From Streptomyces sp. R28 (GTDB lineage: Bacteria > Actinomycetota > Actinomycetes > Streptomycetales > Streptomycetaceae), in NCBI RefSeq assembly GCF_041052385.1, contig NZ_CP163439.1, positions 558,001-622,000 on the forward strand: a stretch of 64,000 nucleotides of DNA, written 5' to 3'. Each line of letters starts with the position of its first letter. Positions within the stretch are counted from its first letter, which is position 1. This document shows, piece after piece, positions 1-9,106 of this stretch. A program made the position numbers and the translations under genes. Below the pieces are notes generated by a model. The model was given only the letters and a program-made list of their open reading frames with translations. It did no database searches and was not told the origin of the DNA.

Positions 1-527
1 TTGCGCGCGAAGGAGTCCTGCAGGACGAACATCGCCTTGAGCAGGCCACGCACCGCGAACACCGTCGCGACCTTCACGGCGGTCGGGTAGACGTCGTTCG
101 TCGACTGACCGAGGTTGACGTCCTCGTTGGGGTGCAGGTACTGGTACTCGCCCTTGGCGTGCCCCAGCAGCTCCAACGCCCGGTTGGCCACGACCTCGTT
201 GGCGTTCATGTTGGTCGAGGTGCCGGCGCCGCCCTGGATGACGTCGACGACGAACTGCTCGTGCAGCTTGCCGGCGCGGATCTCACGGCAGGCGGCGACG
301 ATCGCGTCGGCCTTCCTCGCCTCCAGCAGCCCCAGCTCCTGATTGGCGAGGGCGGCGGCCTCCTTGACGGCGGCCAGGGCGTCGATCAGGTGCGGGTAGG
401 CGGAGATGGGCGTACCGGTGATCGGGAAGTTCTCCGTGGCACGCAGGGTGTGGACACCCCAGTAGGCCTCGACGGGGACGTCACGGTCGCCGAGGAGGTC
501 GTGCTCACTGCGGGTGGCGGCGTTCAT
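1..527 (-). CDS. aspA: aspartate ammonia-lyase, 3' end beyond the window
   Basis: Converts L-aspartate to fumarate and ammonia in the cytoplasm. Only the N-terminal 175 or so residues are present, because the gene runs off the left edge. The translation begins MNAATRSEHDLLGDRDVP and contains the family signatures YWGVHTLRA, GGAGTSTNMNANEV and LGQSTNDVYPTA, which line the active site of the aspartase/fumarase superfamily. The ATG at 527 gives the usual aspartase N-terminus. It is the last visible gene of a minus-strand asparagine/aspartate operon, where it would take the aspartate released by the upstream asparaginase. Fumarase is the alternative, but the N-terminus and the context favour aspartase. 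Confidence 0.9.
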   Translation of the reverse strand, partial: MNAATRSEHDLLGDRDVPVEAYWGVHTLRATENFPITGTPISAYPHLIDALAAVKEAAALANQELGLLEARKADAIVAACREIRAGKLHEQFVVDVIQGGAGTSTNMNANEVVANRALELLGHAKGEYQYLHPNEDVNLGQSTNDVYPTAVKVATVFAVRGLLKAMFVLQDSFAR

Positions 528-560
528 GAGAGTGAGGGTTCTCTTTCTGAGAAGGTGAGG

Positions 561-655
561 GTGAGCGCCCCTTCAGGGGCGCGGGGCTGTGACATTTTGC
601 GGCTCCGCCGCGTGGGCGCGACCAGCCACATATGGCCCGCAGTCGCCGAACAAGG
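561..655. repeat. Streptomyces-type intergenic palindromic element with terminator-like hairpin
   Basis: The gap between the asparaginase stop (670) and aspA start (527) holds a perfect 7-bp stem: GCGCCCC at 565-571 and GGGGCGC at 576-582, with a TTCA loop. It is followed by a GCGGCTCCGCCGC hairpin near 599-611 and the string GGGCGCGACCAGCCAC. From general familiarity, this composition is common in repetitive intergenic elements of Streptomyces chromosomes. It may end transcription or process the mRNA between the two genes. Confidence 0.6.
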
Positions 656-669
656 AGAGCGGCACGTCC

Positions 670-1686
670 TTAGGCGCAAGCCGAAACAGCGACCGGCTCC
701 AGCGAACGAACGGGCCGCACACACCCGACCGCCTGACCGCCCCCGAGCAGCGCCTCACCCTGGAACTCGGTGAGCAGCTCCGGATCGACCCCGGCCCGCG
801 CAAGCGCCGCCGCAGCGACCGGAACTCGCGCCCGGTTCGCCCCGTCGGCGATCTTCACAGCGACGGCCCGCCCGTCCGGCAGGGCGGCGACCTGAACACC
901 CTCGAATCCGTCCTTGGCGAGCAGCCCCGGCACGGCCCGCATCAACGCCGCCACATCCCGTCCGGACCCGGAGGCCATCTCGGCGTGCTCCCGCATCGCG
1001 TCGGCGACCCGAGCCTCGGGCGTCCCCGGCGCCGCGGAGGTGATACGAGCCGCCGCGCGGGCAAGGCCATGCAGCGAGATGGAGAACAGCGGCGCCCCGC
1101 ACCCGTCGACGGTCACCCGCGCGATGCGCTGGCCCGTGAGGTCCTCGACGATCTCGGCGATGGCCTGCTGGAGCGGGTGGCCGGGGTCGAGGTAGTCGTC
1201 CAGGGACCAGCCGTTGAGCGCGCAGGTGTACAACATGGCCGCGTGCTTGCCGGAGCAGTTCTGGGCGAGCCGGGAGGGCAGGCGGCCCTCCCGTACCCAG
1301 GCGTCCCGCACGACCGGGTCGTACGGCAGGTCCGGGACGTTGCGCAGGTGGTCCTCGGTGAGCGCGGCGAGTTCGAGGATGCGCCGGGTTCCGGCGAGGT
1401 GGCGTTCCTCGCCGGAGTGGCTGGCCGCGGTGAGCGAGAGCAGCTCGCCGTCGAGCGGGAGGCCGGCGCGCACCATGGCGACGGCCTGGACGGGCTTGAG
1501 CGCGGAGCGCGGGTAGAAGGCGGCCTCGATGTCACCGAGCTGGAACTGGACCTCGCCGTCGGTGCCGAGGACGACGACGGAGCCGTAGTGGATGCCTTCG
1601 GTCATTCCGCCGCGTATGAGGTGGGCGACGGGGGCGTGGAGTGGTTCGCGGACAAGGGGTGCGTCCGCTATGGAACTGCTGTACAT
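670..1686 (-). CDS. class 3 (rhizobial-type, asparaginase II family) L-asparaginase
   Basis: A 338-residue cytoplasmic enzyme that hydrolyses L-asparagine to aspartate and ammonia. It resembles the Rhizobium etli type II (inducible) family, not the E. coli family. Visible motifs match that family: an SxxK pair (Ser61 and Lys64 in RSALKP), NCSGKH with Cys144 and Lys147, and VDGCGAP with Cys196. In the known family the latter residues form a metal site next to the Ser/Lys catalytic residues. The ATG at 1686 is chosen; the open frame continues upstream, but into the permease gene in another frame. It lies 50 bp downstream of the permease and 142 bp upstream of aspA, so the set likely forms a catabolic operon. 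Confidence 0.85.
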   Translation of the reverse strand: MYSSSIADAPLVREPLHAPVAHLIRGGMTEGIHYGSVVVLGTDGEVQFQLGDIEAAFYPRSALKPVQAVAMVRAGLPLDGELLSLTAASHSGEERHLAGTRRILELAALTEDHLRNVPDLPYDPVVRDAWVREGRLPSRLAQNCSGKHAAMLYTCALNGWSLDDYLDPGHPLQQAIAEIVEDLTGQRIARVTVDGCGAPLFSISLHGLARAAARITSAAPGTPEARVADAMREHAEMASGSGRDVAALMRAVPGLLAKDGFEGVQVAALPDGRAVAVKIADGANRARVPVAAAALARAGVDPELLTEFQGEALLGGGQAVGCVRPVRSLEPVAVSACA

Positions 1687-1736
1687 CACTGCCTGGTGGT
1701 GGTGGGTCGATGAGGGGTCGTCGACCGACGCGGGTC

Positions 1737-3175
1737 TCACGCGTCGGCCTTGCTCGCGGTGCGCGCGACACGGCTGCGAATGCCGTACCAGCCCGCGACC
1801 AGCGTCGCGACGATCAGGGGCAGGCACAGCACGGTGGTGCGGCCGGCGCCTCCGTCGGCGTACATGAGGACCAGGACGGAGGCGAGGAAGGCCAGCGTCA
1901 CGAGTTCGGTCCAGGGGGAGCCCGGCAGTCGGTAGCCGGGGCGGGTGAGCTCGCCCCTCTGGGTCTTCTGCCAGAAGAGGAGGTGACAGACCATGATCAT
2001 GCCCCAGGTGGCGAGGATGCCGATGGCCGCGAAGTTCAGCACGATCTCGAACGCGTCGGCGGGGACGACGAAGTTGAGGCCGACGCCGAGGACACAGATA
2101 CCGCTGGTGAGCAGGATGCCGCCGTACGGGACCTGGCTGCGGCTCATCACCGAGGTGAACTTCGGGGCGGAGCCGGACATCGCCATGGAGCGCAGGATGC
2201 GGCCGGTGGAGTACAGGCCGGAGTTGAGCGAGGACATGGCCGCGGTCATCACGACCAGGTTCATGACGCCGCCGGCCGCCGGGATACCGATGTTGGACAG
2301 CACGGTGACGAAGGGGCTCTCGCCCGCCTTGTACGAGGACCAGGGCAGCAGCATCGAGAGAAGGACGACGGAGCCGACGTAGAACAGGCCGACACGCCAC
2401 ATGATCGAGTTGATCGCCTTGGGCATGATCTTCTCGGGGTTCTCGGTCTCACCGGCGGCGACGCCCACCAGCTCGACGGAGGCGTAGGCGAAGACGACGC
2501 CCTGGATGATCAGCAGCATGGGCAGCAGGCCGTTGGGGAAGAGCCGCCGTGGTCGGTGATCAGGGATGGGCCGGGAGTGGTGCCGTCGACGGGGTGCTGG
2601 GTGACCAGCAGGAAGATGCCGATGCACATGAAGACGACCAGCGCGCCGACCTTGACGATCGCGAACCAGAACTCCAGTTCACCGAAGATCTTCACCGAGA
2701 TCAGGTTCACGGTGAGGACGACGGCCAGGGCTATCAGCGCGATCACCCACTGCGGGATGTCGGAGAACATGCCCCAGTAGTGGGTGTACGTGGCCACCGC
2801 GGTGATGTCGGCGATGCCGGTGGTCGCCCAGTTCAGGAAGTACATCCAGCCCGCGGTGTACGCGCCCTTCTCCCCCATGAACTCACGGGCGTACGACACG
2901 AAGGCGCCGGACGACGGGCGGTACAGGACGAGTTCGCCGAGGGCGCGCACGACGAGGAAGGCGAAGATTCCGCAGACCGCGTAGGCGATGAACAGGGACG
3001 GGCCGGCGTCGGCGAGTCGCCCGCCGGCGCCGAGGAACAGGCCGGTGCCGATGGCTCCGCCGATGGCGATCATGTTGACGTGCCGGGACTTCAGCGACTT
3101 GCTGTAGCCGGCGTCTCCGGCGTCGACGTGTCCGGACGATGGGCGCGTCTCTTCTTTGAGGGGCTGCTCGCTCAC
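1737..3175 (-). pseudogene. ansP: L-asparagine/amino-acid permease (APC superfamily), interrupted by a 1-base frameshift
   Basis: An APC-family transporter predicted to import asparagine. The first part (3175 to about 2543) encodes the N-terminus with [20 protein letters not shown], the typical first-helix motif, and continues through TM segments to SLITDHGG. The second part resumes in another frame with [20 protein letters not shown] and VAAGETENPEKIMPKAINS, then runs to the stop at 1737. Inserting a single C (sense strand) after the GGCGGC near 2543 restores one continuous protein of about 480 residues, the family length. The start is a GTG overlapping the stop of the upstream regulator (GTGA). 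Either the gene is broken or the base was lost in sequencing; the intact codon usage on both sides fits a very recent event or an error. Confidence 0.85.
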
Positions 3176-3903
3176 GCCTCGGGTCCGCCTTCCGTGGGGC
3201 TGTCCGTGCGCGCTGGGCGCACGATGTCGGTGAGGGTGGTCTCGACGCGGTCCAGGTGATGGGCCATGGCGTCGGTCGCGTCGAGTTCGGAACCGTCGAT
3301 CAGCGCCTCGACGATCGCCCGGTGCTCGCGGTTGGACTGTTCGCGGCGGCCGCCCAGCTCGTTGAGGAAGGCCGACTGACGCGCCAGTGCGTCGCGGATC
3401 TCCTCGATGACCCGGCGGAAGACCGGGTTCTGGGCGGACTCGGCCACGGCCAGGTGGAAGAGGGTGTCCATCGCGACCCACGCGGTGGTGTCCGTCTCCC
3501 GCTCCATACGGTCGAGCAGGTGGGCGAGGTGGTCGAGGTTCTCCGGGGTGCGGCGCAGGGCCGCGTACCCGGCGACCGGGATCTCGACATGCCGGCGCAC
3601 CTCCAGCAGATCGCTGGCCGCGTAGTCGCCGAAGGTGGGGTCCTCGACGGCGTTGGCGACGACGAAGGTGCCCTTGCCGGTCTTGGAGACGGTCAGACCC
3701 ATGGTCTGCAGGGCCCTGAGGGCCTCGCGCAGGACGGGGCGGCTGATCTCCAGGGTGCGGCAGAGCTCGGCCTCGGAGGGAAGCTTGTCGCCGATGGCGT
3801 ACTCGCCGCGCTCGATGGCGCTACGGAGGTGCGCCAGGACCGCTTCCATGGCGCTGACGCGCCGCGGAGGCTGACTGGCTGTCCGGCTGTCTGACAGGTT
3901 CAC
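3172..3903 (-). CDS. FadR/GntR-family transcriptional regulator (FCD domain)
   Basis: A 243-residue repressor-type regulator. The N-terminal winged helix is visible around residues 18-85 ([29 protein letters not shown], shown here in pieces: [15 protein letters not shown] then [13 protein letters not shown]). A C-terminal FCD ligand-binding domain has the conserved acidic/His pattern ([30 protein letters not shown]) that usually binds a metal and a carboxylate ligand. It is the first gene of the minus-strand asparagine/aspartate operon and overlaps the permease start by 4 bp, so it is likely autoregulated and senses an amino acid or dicarboxylate. The GTG start at 3903 is the longest reasonable choice; an ATG inside at the VSAME segment is possible. 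Confidence 0.88.
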   Translation of the reverse strand: MNLSDSRTASQPPRRVSAMEAVLAHLRSAIERGEYAIGDKLPSEAELCRTLEISRPVLREALRALQTMGLTVSKTGKGTFVVANAVEDPTFGDYAASDLLEVRRHVEIPVAGYAALRRTPENLDHLAHLLDRMERETDTTAWVAMDTLFHLAVAESAQNPVFRRVIEEIRDALARQSAFLNELGGRREQSNREHRAIVEALIDGSELDATDAMAHHLDRVETTLTDIVRPARTDSPTEGGPEA

Positions 3904-3961
3904 GGGAGAGATACTCCGGGTGAGCCGAGGGTGGTGTCAAGGGCACCGAAAGGAAAGATTC

Positions 3962-3998
3962 ATCGGATGTGAAGCCTGAAAACAGACTTCACACCGAT
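3962..3998 (-). terminator. hairpin terminator downstream of uppP
   Basis: Inverted repeat ATCGG-A-TGTGAAG (3962-3974) and CTTCACACCGAT (3987-3998), with further CTG/CAG pairing inside the loop. It lies 18 bp beyond the uppP stop codon and upstream of the regulator gene. Confidence 0.65.
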
Positions 3999-4015
3999 TC
4001 CCCGTCCGCACCCGG

Positions 4016-4855
4016 TCAACTGTTGATCACACCTGCGCCCAGCAGCCCGAACAGCAGCACCCCGACGACGATCCGGTAGATCACGAAGGCGTTGAAGGAG
4101 TGTTTGGCGACGAACTTGAGCAGCCAGGCGATGGAGGCGTAGGCGACCACGAAGGAGACGGCGGTGCCGACGGCCAGCGGCAGCGCGCCCGTGCCCGTGG
4201 TGCCCAGTGCGTCCTTCAGCTCGTAGATTCCGGCGCCGGTCAGGGCCGGGATGCCGAGGAAGAAGGACAGGCGGGTGGCGGCGACCCGGTCCAGGTCGAG
4301 CATCAGCGCGGTGGACATGGTGGCGCCCGAGCGTGAGAAGCCCGGGAAGAGCAGGGCGAGGATCTGGGAGCTGCCGACGAGCATCGCGTCCTTGAACGAG
4401 GTGTCGTCCTCCCCTCGCTTGTGCCGGCCCGTCCGATCGGCCGCCCACATCACCCCGCTGCCGACGATCAACGACCCCGCGACGACCCACAGCGAGGCGA
4501 GCGGCCCCTTGATGAGCGGCTTGGCGGCCAGGCCCACGACGACGATCGGGATCGTCGCGTAGATCACCCACCAGGCGAACTTGTAGTCGTGGTGATACCG
4601 CTCCTCCTTGTCCCGCAGCCCGCGCCCCCATGCGGAGACGATCCGCACGATGTCCTTGAAGAAGTACACGAGCACGGCGGCGATCGCGCCGACCTGGATG
4701 ACGGCCGAGAACCCGACGACCGCGTCGTCGTCGACGGGGATACCCATGAGCCCCTCGGCGATCTTCAGATGGCCGGTCGAGGAGACGGGCAGAAACTCGG
4801 TCACCCCCTCGACGGCTCCGAGGACGAAGGCCTGACCGACACTGATGGCGCTCAT
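4016..4855 (-). CDS. uppP: undecaprenyl-diphosphatase (BacA/UppP family)
   Basis: A 279-residue polytopic membrane enzyme that dephosphorylates undecaprenyl diphosphate so the lipid carrier of peptidoglycan synthesis is recycled. It has the two family signatures: EGVTEFLPVSSTGHL near residue 15, with the Glu-rich motif, and PGFSRSGATMS near residue 170, with the essential Ser/Arg. Multiple hydrophobic helices fill the remainder and the length matches the family. The ATG at 4855 places the first motif at the expected position. It is a single gene with its own downstream hairpin; its neighbours are unrelated. Overproduction of family members gives bacitracin resistance. Confidence 0.95.
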   Translation of the reverse strand: MSAISVGQAFVLGAVEGVTEFLPVSSTGHLKIAEGLMGIPVDDDAVVGFSAVIQVGAIAAVLVYFFKDIVRIVSAWGRGLRDKEERYHHDYKFAWWVIYATIPIVVVGLAAKPLIKGPLASLWVVAGSLIVGSGVMWAADRTGRHKRGEDDTSFKDAMLVGSSQILALLFPGFSRSGATMSTALMLDLDRVAATRLSFFLGIPALTGAGIYELKDALGTTGTGALPLAVGTAVSFVVAYASIAWLLKFVAKHSFNAFVIYRIVVGVLLFGLLGAGVINS

Positions 4856-4951
4856 GGGATCCAGTTCCGGGGGTTCGGCGGGACAGTGGCGCGCACTGTC
4901 CTACCAGGTGCGGGTATGGATCCGTGGCATAAGACGACCTCGGCCGGTCGT

Positions 4952-5326
4952 CTACGCCCACACCGCCTCGGCGATCGTGACCCCCAGGAACGCCGCGCCG
5001 AGGCCGACGGTCACGCTGCCCACGACGTTGGCGACGGCGTAGAGCCCCGCCCCCGTCTCGGTCAGCCGAAGCGTCTCGTAGGAGAAGGTCGAGTACGTGG
5101 TCAGGGCCCCGCACAGCCCGGTGCCGAGCAGCAGCTGGAGGTGGGAACTCGCGGCGCCCGCGGCCGCCGCGCCGGTGAGCAGGCCCAGGATGAGGCAGCC
5201 GGTGACGTTGACCGCGAAGGTGCCCCAGGGGAACACCGAGTCGTGGCGGGACTGCACCGCGCGGTCGGTGAGGTAGCGCAGGGGTGCGCCGACCGTGGCG
5301 CCCGCGATCACGAGGAGCCAGTTCAC
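4952..5326 (-). CDS. crcB: fluoride ion channel CrcB/Fluc, subunit 2
   Basis: A 124-residue four-helix membrane protein of the Fluc family that exports fluoride. Family motifs visible are VGAPLRYL near the N-terminus, [15 protein letters not shown], and [12 protein letters not shown] with the TTFSTF-like Phe-box segment. The start is GTG at 5326, overlapping the DUF190 stop as GTGA, which implies translational coupling. It is paired with a second crcB gene two genes upstream; Fluc channels with two different subunits act as heterodimers of antiparallel subunits. Confidence 0.92.
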   Translation of the reverse strand: MNWLLVIAGATVGAPLRYLTDRAVQSRHDSVFPWGTFAVNVTGCLILGLLTGAAAAGAASSHLQLLLGTGLCGALTTYSTFSYETLRLTETGAGLYAVANVVGSVTVGLGAAFLGVTIAEAVWA

Positions 5327-5703
5327 GGCGACTTCTTACCTCCCGTGTCCGATGGGCGTGGCGTGGCGTGGCGGCCGACGTACCGGATGACCTCGCACTC
5401 GTCGAGGGTCACCAGCCCTTCGGCGACGAGTTCGTCGAGCTGCGGCAGGAAGGCCCGTACGCGCTCCTCGGTGTCGACGATCACGATCGCGACCGGCAGG
5501 TCCTCACTCAGGGACAGCAGCCGCGAGGTGTGGATCACCGAGGACGCGCCGAAGCCCTCGATGCCGCGGAAGACGCTGGCGCCCGCGAGGTCGGCGGCGT
5601 GGGCGCGGTGGACGATCTCCGAGTACAGGGGCCTGTGGTGCCAGGTGTCGTGCTCGCCCACGAAGACGGTCACGCGCAGGGCCCTGCCGGTCAGCCTCGT
5701 CAT
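5323..5703 (-). CDS. DUF190 family (PII-like) protein
   Basis: A 126-residue soluble protein with the DUF190 pattern: [36 protein letters not shown] and [18 protein letters not shown]190 proteins have a PII-like ferredoxin fold and often sit between two crcB genes, so a modulatory role for the fluoride channel is plausible, but the ligand is not known to me. The ATG at 5703 overlaps the stop of the upstream crcB (ATGA), and its own stop overlaps the next crcB start. The three genes form one tightly coupled unit. Confidence 0.9.
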   Translation of the reverse strand: MTRLTGRALRVTVFVGEHDTWHHRPLYSEIVHRAHAADLAGASVFRGIEGFGASSVIHTSRLLSLSEDLPVAIVIVDTEERVRAFLPQLDELVAEGLVTLDECEVIRYVGRHATPRPSDTGGKKSP

Positions 5704-6161
5704 GGCTGCCTCCACTTCAGGACGCGGCGGGTCGCCGCCGCAGCGAGCCAGACCACCGTGAGCGCCGCGATCAGGGTGCCGGCCAGGTAGGCCAGTCCGG
5801 TGCGGGGGTGGCCGCTGTCGACCAGCTTCTGGATGTCGACGGCGTAGGTGGAGAAGGTGGTGAAGCCGCCGAGCACCCCGGTGCCGAAGAAGGGGCGGAC
5901 GAGGCGGTGGGCGGCCCACACATCGGTGATGACCACCATGAACACGCCGATCACGGCGCAGCCGACGACATTGGTCCACAAAGTCGCCCAGGGGAAACCG
6001 CCCGGGCCGGCCGGCCACCGCAGTGCGGCCGCGTACCGGGCCGTGGCACCGACGGCTCCGCCGAGTGCGACCACCGCGACGATGGGTGCCTGCGTCCGCC
6101 AGGCGGGCTGCCGGGGGGTGCGGGCGGGGGCACGCAGGCTCTCGGTTTCCGGGACTGTCAT
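5700..6161 (-). CDS. crcB: fluoride ion channel CrcB/Fluc, subunit 1
   Basis: A 153-residue membrane protein of the Fluc family. It carries [24 protein letters not shown] and [12 protein letters not shown], the last with the TTFST motif of the fluoride path. The ATG at 6161 is preceded by a GGAG ribosome binding site 10-13 bases upstream and gives a normal N-terminal extension of about 35 residues. It is the first gene of the crcB-DUF190-crcB unit. I looked for a fluoride riboswitch upstream (6162-6330) and did not recognise one. Confidence 0.92.
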   Translation of the reverse strand: MTVPETESLRAPARTPRQPAWRTQAPIVAVVALGGAVGATARYAAALRWPAGPGGFPWATLWTNVVGCAVIGVFMVVITDVWAAHRLVRPFFGTGVLGGFTTFSTYAVDIQKLVDSGHPRTGLAYLAGTLIAALTVVWLAAAATRRVLKWRQP

Positions 6162-6426
6162 GGTCGTACGTCTCCTACCCGCCGGGGCCCGGGCATGCGG
6201 GCCACGCCGTTGCAAGTAGGGACCGTTGGCGGCGCCACTGCCGCGGTTCGGGTACGGCGGGCCCCACCGCCGCGCCGCGAGGGGGATCGCGGCCGGTCAA
6301 CAGGGTAACTCCGGGCGCCCGTAAGGGGCACTCCGGGATGTGCCCCGCGCGACACCACTGCGCGTGCTGGAGGTTAGCCGCGCGGCTACTGTCGAAGAAC
6401 AGGGTCCGCAGCTGAGGAGAAGGAGC

Positions 6427-6906
6427 GTGGTCGGCGTGGCCCGGAGTCGCCGCCTGATCCTGAGCTCGCCTTCGGAGGTCTGGAGCCTGCTCTCCGACGG
6501 GCATCGCTACGGGGAGTGGGTCACGGGCACCCAGGAGGTGCTGGCCGCGGACCCGCACTGGCCGCAGGTGGGCGCCCGGCTGCAAGTCCGGGTCGGTGTC
6601 GGCCGGCTGGCCCTGGAGGACACCTGTGTCGTCCGCATCTGCGAGCCCGAGCACCGGCTGGAACTGGAGGCGAAGGCGGATCCCTTCGGCGCGGCCCGTA
6701 TCGCCATGAGGCTGATCCCCTGGGGCGAGCACACGCTCTTCGTCCTCGACTGGCACCCCCTGCGGGGCCCCGGCATCCGGATGCACGGCCTCCCCGTCGA
6801 CTATGTCGTCGCGATCCGCAACGGCATGATGCTGACGAAGCTGGCCCGGATCGCGGTGCGCGAGCATCAGGAGCTCGGTGCGGGAGCGGGACGCGGGGCG
6901 GGCTAG
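6427..6906 (+). CDS. SRPBCC-family (START-like fold) protein
   Basis: A 159-residue protein with a polyketide cyclase/dehydratase-like helix-grip pattern: SRRLILSSPSEVWSLLSD, YGEWVTGTQEV and a hydrophobic ligand-pocket layout. The reaction or ligand cannot be read from sequence. The GTG at 6427 is chosen because AGGAGAAGGAG lies just upstream (6414-6425). It converges with the small HTH gene at 6937. Members of this family with only this domain are common in Streptomyces and poorly characterised. Confidence 0.7.
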   Translation: MVGVARSRRLILSSPSEVWSLLSDGHRYGEWVTGTQEVLAADPHWPQVGARLQVRVGVGRLALEDTCVVRICEPEHRLELEAKADPFGAARIAMRLIPWGEHTLFVLDWHPLRGPGIRMHGLPVDYVVAIRNGMMLTKLARIAVREHQELGAGAGRGAG

Positions 6907-6936
6907 GGGTGGGAGGGTCCGGGCGCCGTCCTGTGC

Positions 6937-7224
6937 CTACCAGCCCTTCTCGAACATCCGCGCGACCTCGGCGATCCGCATCTCGTCGCGCCGGTAGTGC
7001 AGGCGTCGGCCGATCAGCTTCGTGCGCAGCAGGCCGATGTCCACGAGCAGGCCGAGGTGTGTCTCGGCGACCTGGCGCGGCATGCCGAACTTCGCGGCCA
7101 CGGCGTCCGCGGTGACGCCGTCCTCGACCGGGTCGCCCTCCCGCTGCTCCGGGAAGTGCGCGGCCGGATCCTTCAGCCATTCCAGGATGTCCAGGCGCCT
7201 CGCGCTCACGGAAGTCCGCAGCAT
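6937..7224 (-). CDS. small ArsR-like winged-helix transcriptional regulator
   Basis: A 95-residue protein with a single winged helix: RRLDILEWLKDPAAHF, then VAAKFGMPRQVAETHLGLLVDIGLL as the recognition helix, then a YRRDE wing. There are no Cys pairs of the metal-sensing ArsR type, so it is not a classical metal sensor. A ribosome binding site GAGGGGGACGAG precedes the ATG. It is a standalone gene convergent with the SRPBCC gene; its target is unknown. Confidence 0.75.
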   Translation of the reverse strand: MLRTSVSARRLDILEWLKDPAAHFPEQREGDPVEDGVTADAVAAKFGMPRQVAETHLGLLVDIGLLRTKLIGRRLHYRRDEMRIAEVARMFEKGW

Positions 7225-7362
7225 CTCGTCCCCCTCCGTCGGGCCGCGTCATCACGCTTCTTCCCACTGTCGCGCAGTCGCGGCGGCCGTGTCCGGGACT
7301 CTTCGACCCTTGTCCGGTACCGAACGGCCGTACGGCACGGGGTTGTTCGGCCGGACGCGCCA

Positions 7363-7394
7363 AGGGCCCGGCCGTATGGGCGCGGCCGGGCCCT
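7363..7394 (-). terminator. strong hairpin terminator after the galactanase gene
   Basis: Perfect 12-bp stem AGGGCCCGGCCG (7363-7374) and CGGCCGGGCCCT (7383-7394) with an 8-base loop, located 31 bp beyond the GH53 stop codon. Confidence 0.8.
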
Positions 7395-7424
7395 GTGTTC
7401 ACTGAATCGACGGACTCAACGGGC

Positions 7425-8993
7425 TCACCGGTGGCTGAACCATGCCATCGACGAGAGCGCCTTGTCGTCGTAGCCGAACAGGGCCTGGTTCTCCCAGCCG
7501 TTGCCGGAGGAGGCGTCGGTCGGGTCCCAGCCGTTGCCGGAGACGGCGGTCCAGGTCGCCTCCCAGTAGAACACGCCGAGGCCACGGCCGTTCGGGACGG
7601 CCTCCACGATGCTGGCCACGTCGTTCATCCAGCGGCGCTGTCCGGCCGTGTTCGCCGGGTAGCCGGAGACCAGCTCGCCGGTGGTGTTGATGATCTCCTC
7701 GTGCGAGTCCTCGCTGTCCAGCCGGAACGGGTATGCCGTCTCGGCGACGAAGACCGGCTTGCCGTAGCGGGAGGCCGCGTCGTCCAGGGTCGTCTGGAAG
7801 TCGTAGAGCGAGCCGTGCCAGTAGCCGTAGTAGGACAGGCCGATCGCGTCGAACTTCACCCCGTTGGACACCGCGCTGTCGAACCACCAGCGGGTGCCGG
7901 ACAGGTCACCGCCCTTGGCCAGGTGCAGCGCGACCGTGGTGGAGGAGTTGACCGCCTTGACCGCGTCGTAGCCCGAGTTGAGCAGACCGGCGAGCTGCGA
8001 CCAGTTGCTCGTGGAGCCCTCGTTCCACAGCATGCCGCCGTTGATCTCATTGCCCACCTGGACCATGTCGGCGGTGGTGCCCTGAGCCTTCAACGCGTTC
8101 AACACGTCGTACGTGTGGTTGTACACGTCGCTCTTGAGCTGACTGTACGAGTGGCCCGCCCAGGCGGACGGCTTGCTCTGGGCACCCGGGTCGGCCCAGG
8201 TGTCCGAGTAGTGGAAGTCGACCAGCAGCTTCATGCCGGACGCCTTGATGCGCTTGGCCATGGCGAGGACGCGCGTCTTGTTGTTGTAGCCGTCGGCCGG
8301 GTTGACCCAGACCTTCAGGCGCGCGTAGTTCATGCCGGCGTTCTTCAGGATGGTGACCGCGTCGCCGGTGGTGCCGGAACTGGTCTTGTAGACACCGCCC
8401 TTGGCCTCGCTCTTGGCGAGGGAGGAGATGTCGGCACCATGGATCGACGTGCCGCCCGTACCGGACGCGAAGGTCAGGTCGTCGACATTGATCCAGTTGC
8501 CCGCGTTCGCGTCACTGTTGATGCTGATGGTGCACTGGTTGTTGGTCACACTGACCGGCACGACGATACGGATCCAGCCGCTCGCCGAGACCGGCAGGTC
8601 GGTGCGCTGCTCCGTGCCGCCGCAACTCTTCAGCGCTATGTACGCCGAGTTCTGGCCACCGCCGGAGCGGACCCAGGCGGTGAGCTTGTAGTTGCCGTTG
8701 GTCAGCCCGGACAGGTACTGGTACGTCTCCACCTTGTAGGCGGAGGACGCGTAGTGGGTCAGACGGTAACTTCCGCCGTGGCCGCCGGCCTCGGTGAAGG
8801 AGGCGGAGTTCTGGCCGCCCGCCGAGTAGGTGGACCAGCCGGCCGGGGTCGCCGTGCCGGTCCCGTCGGACTCGAAGCCGCCGTTGGTGAGCGTGCTGGC
8901 CGCCGAGGCGGTCTGCGCGGGCAGGGCGGTGAGGGCGAGTCCGGCGGCGAGGGGCAGCAGCAGGGCTCGGAGGGTGCGTCTGGGATGGAACAT
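7425..8993 (-). CDS. secreted arabinogalactan endo-beta-1,4-galactanase (GH53) with N-terminal carbohydrate-binding module
   Basis: A 522-residue secreted enzyme cutting beta-1,4-galactan side chains of pectin. Residues 1-31 are a signal peptide ending at TASAAS. Residues about 33-175 form a jelly-roll binding module (LTNGGFESDGTGTATPAGW). From about 183 (SIHGADISSL) a GH53 barrel follows, with acid/base Glu316 in VQVGNEI and nucleophile Glu418 in VAETAYP. It lies downstream of the GH42 gene on the same strand (113 bp gap) and ends at a strong terminator. It should feed galacto-oligosaccharides to the divergent ABC importer. Confidence 0.92.
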   Translation of the reverse strand: MFHPRRTLRALLLPLAAGLALTALPAQTASAASTLTNGGFESDGTGTATPAGWSTYSAGGQNSASFTEAGGHGGSYRLTHYASSAYKVETYQYLSGLTNGNYKLTAWVRSGGGQNSAYIALKSCGGTEQRTDLPVSASGWIRIVVPVSVTNNQCTISINSDANAGNWINVDDLTFASGTGGTSIHGADISSLAKSEAKGGVYKTSSGTTGDAVTILKNAGMNYARLKVWVNPADGYNNKTRVLAMAKRIKASGMKLLVDFHYSDTWADPGAQSKPSAWAGHSYSQLKSDVYNHTYDVLNALKAQGTTADMVQVGNEINGGMLWNEGSTSNWSQLAGLLNSGYDAVKAVNSSTTVALHLAKGGDLSGTRWWFDSAVSNGVKFDAIGLSYYGYWHGSLYDFQTTLDDAASRYGKPVFVAETAYPFRLDSEDSHEEIINTTGELVSGYPANTAGQRRWMNDVASIVEAVPNGRGLGVFYWEATWTAVSGNGWDPTDASSGNGWENQALFGYDDKALSSMAWFSHR

Positions 8994-9106
8994 CGTCGTC
9001 CGTCGTCCCTTCGACGTAAGTGGGGGTTGGGGGTGTCCCTCACCTGGGCGGTGAGGGGCCCCTCCGCCCGCGGCTCGTGGCGCGCGCGGGCGGAGGGGAG
9101 TTCGGC

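Noticed and set aside
6162..6426. Possible fluoride riboswitch upstream of crcB
   Set aside because: I could not find the conserved GGNGATGG start or pseudoknot strings by eye. A covariance search would decide.
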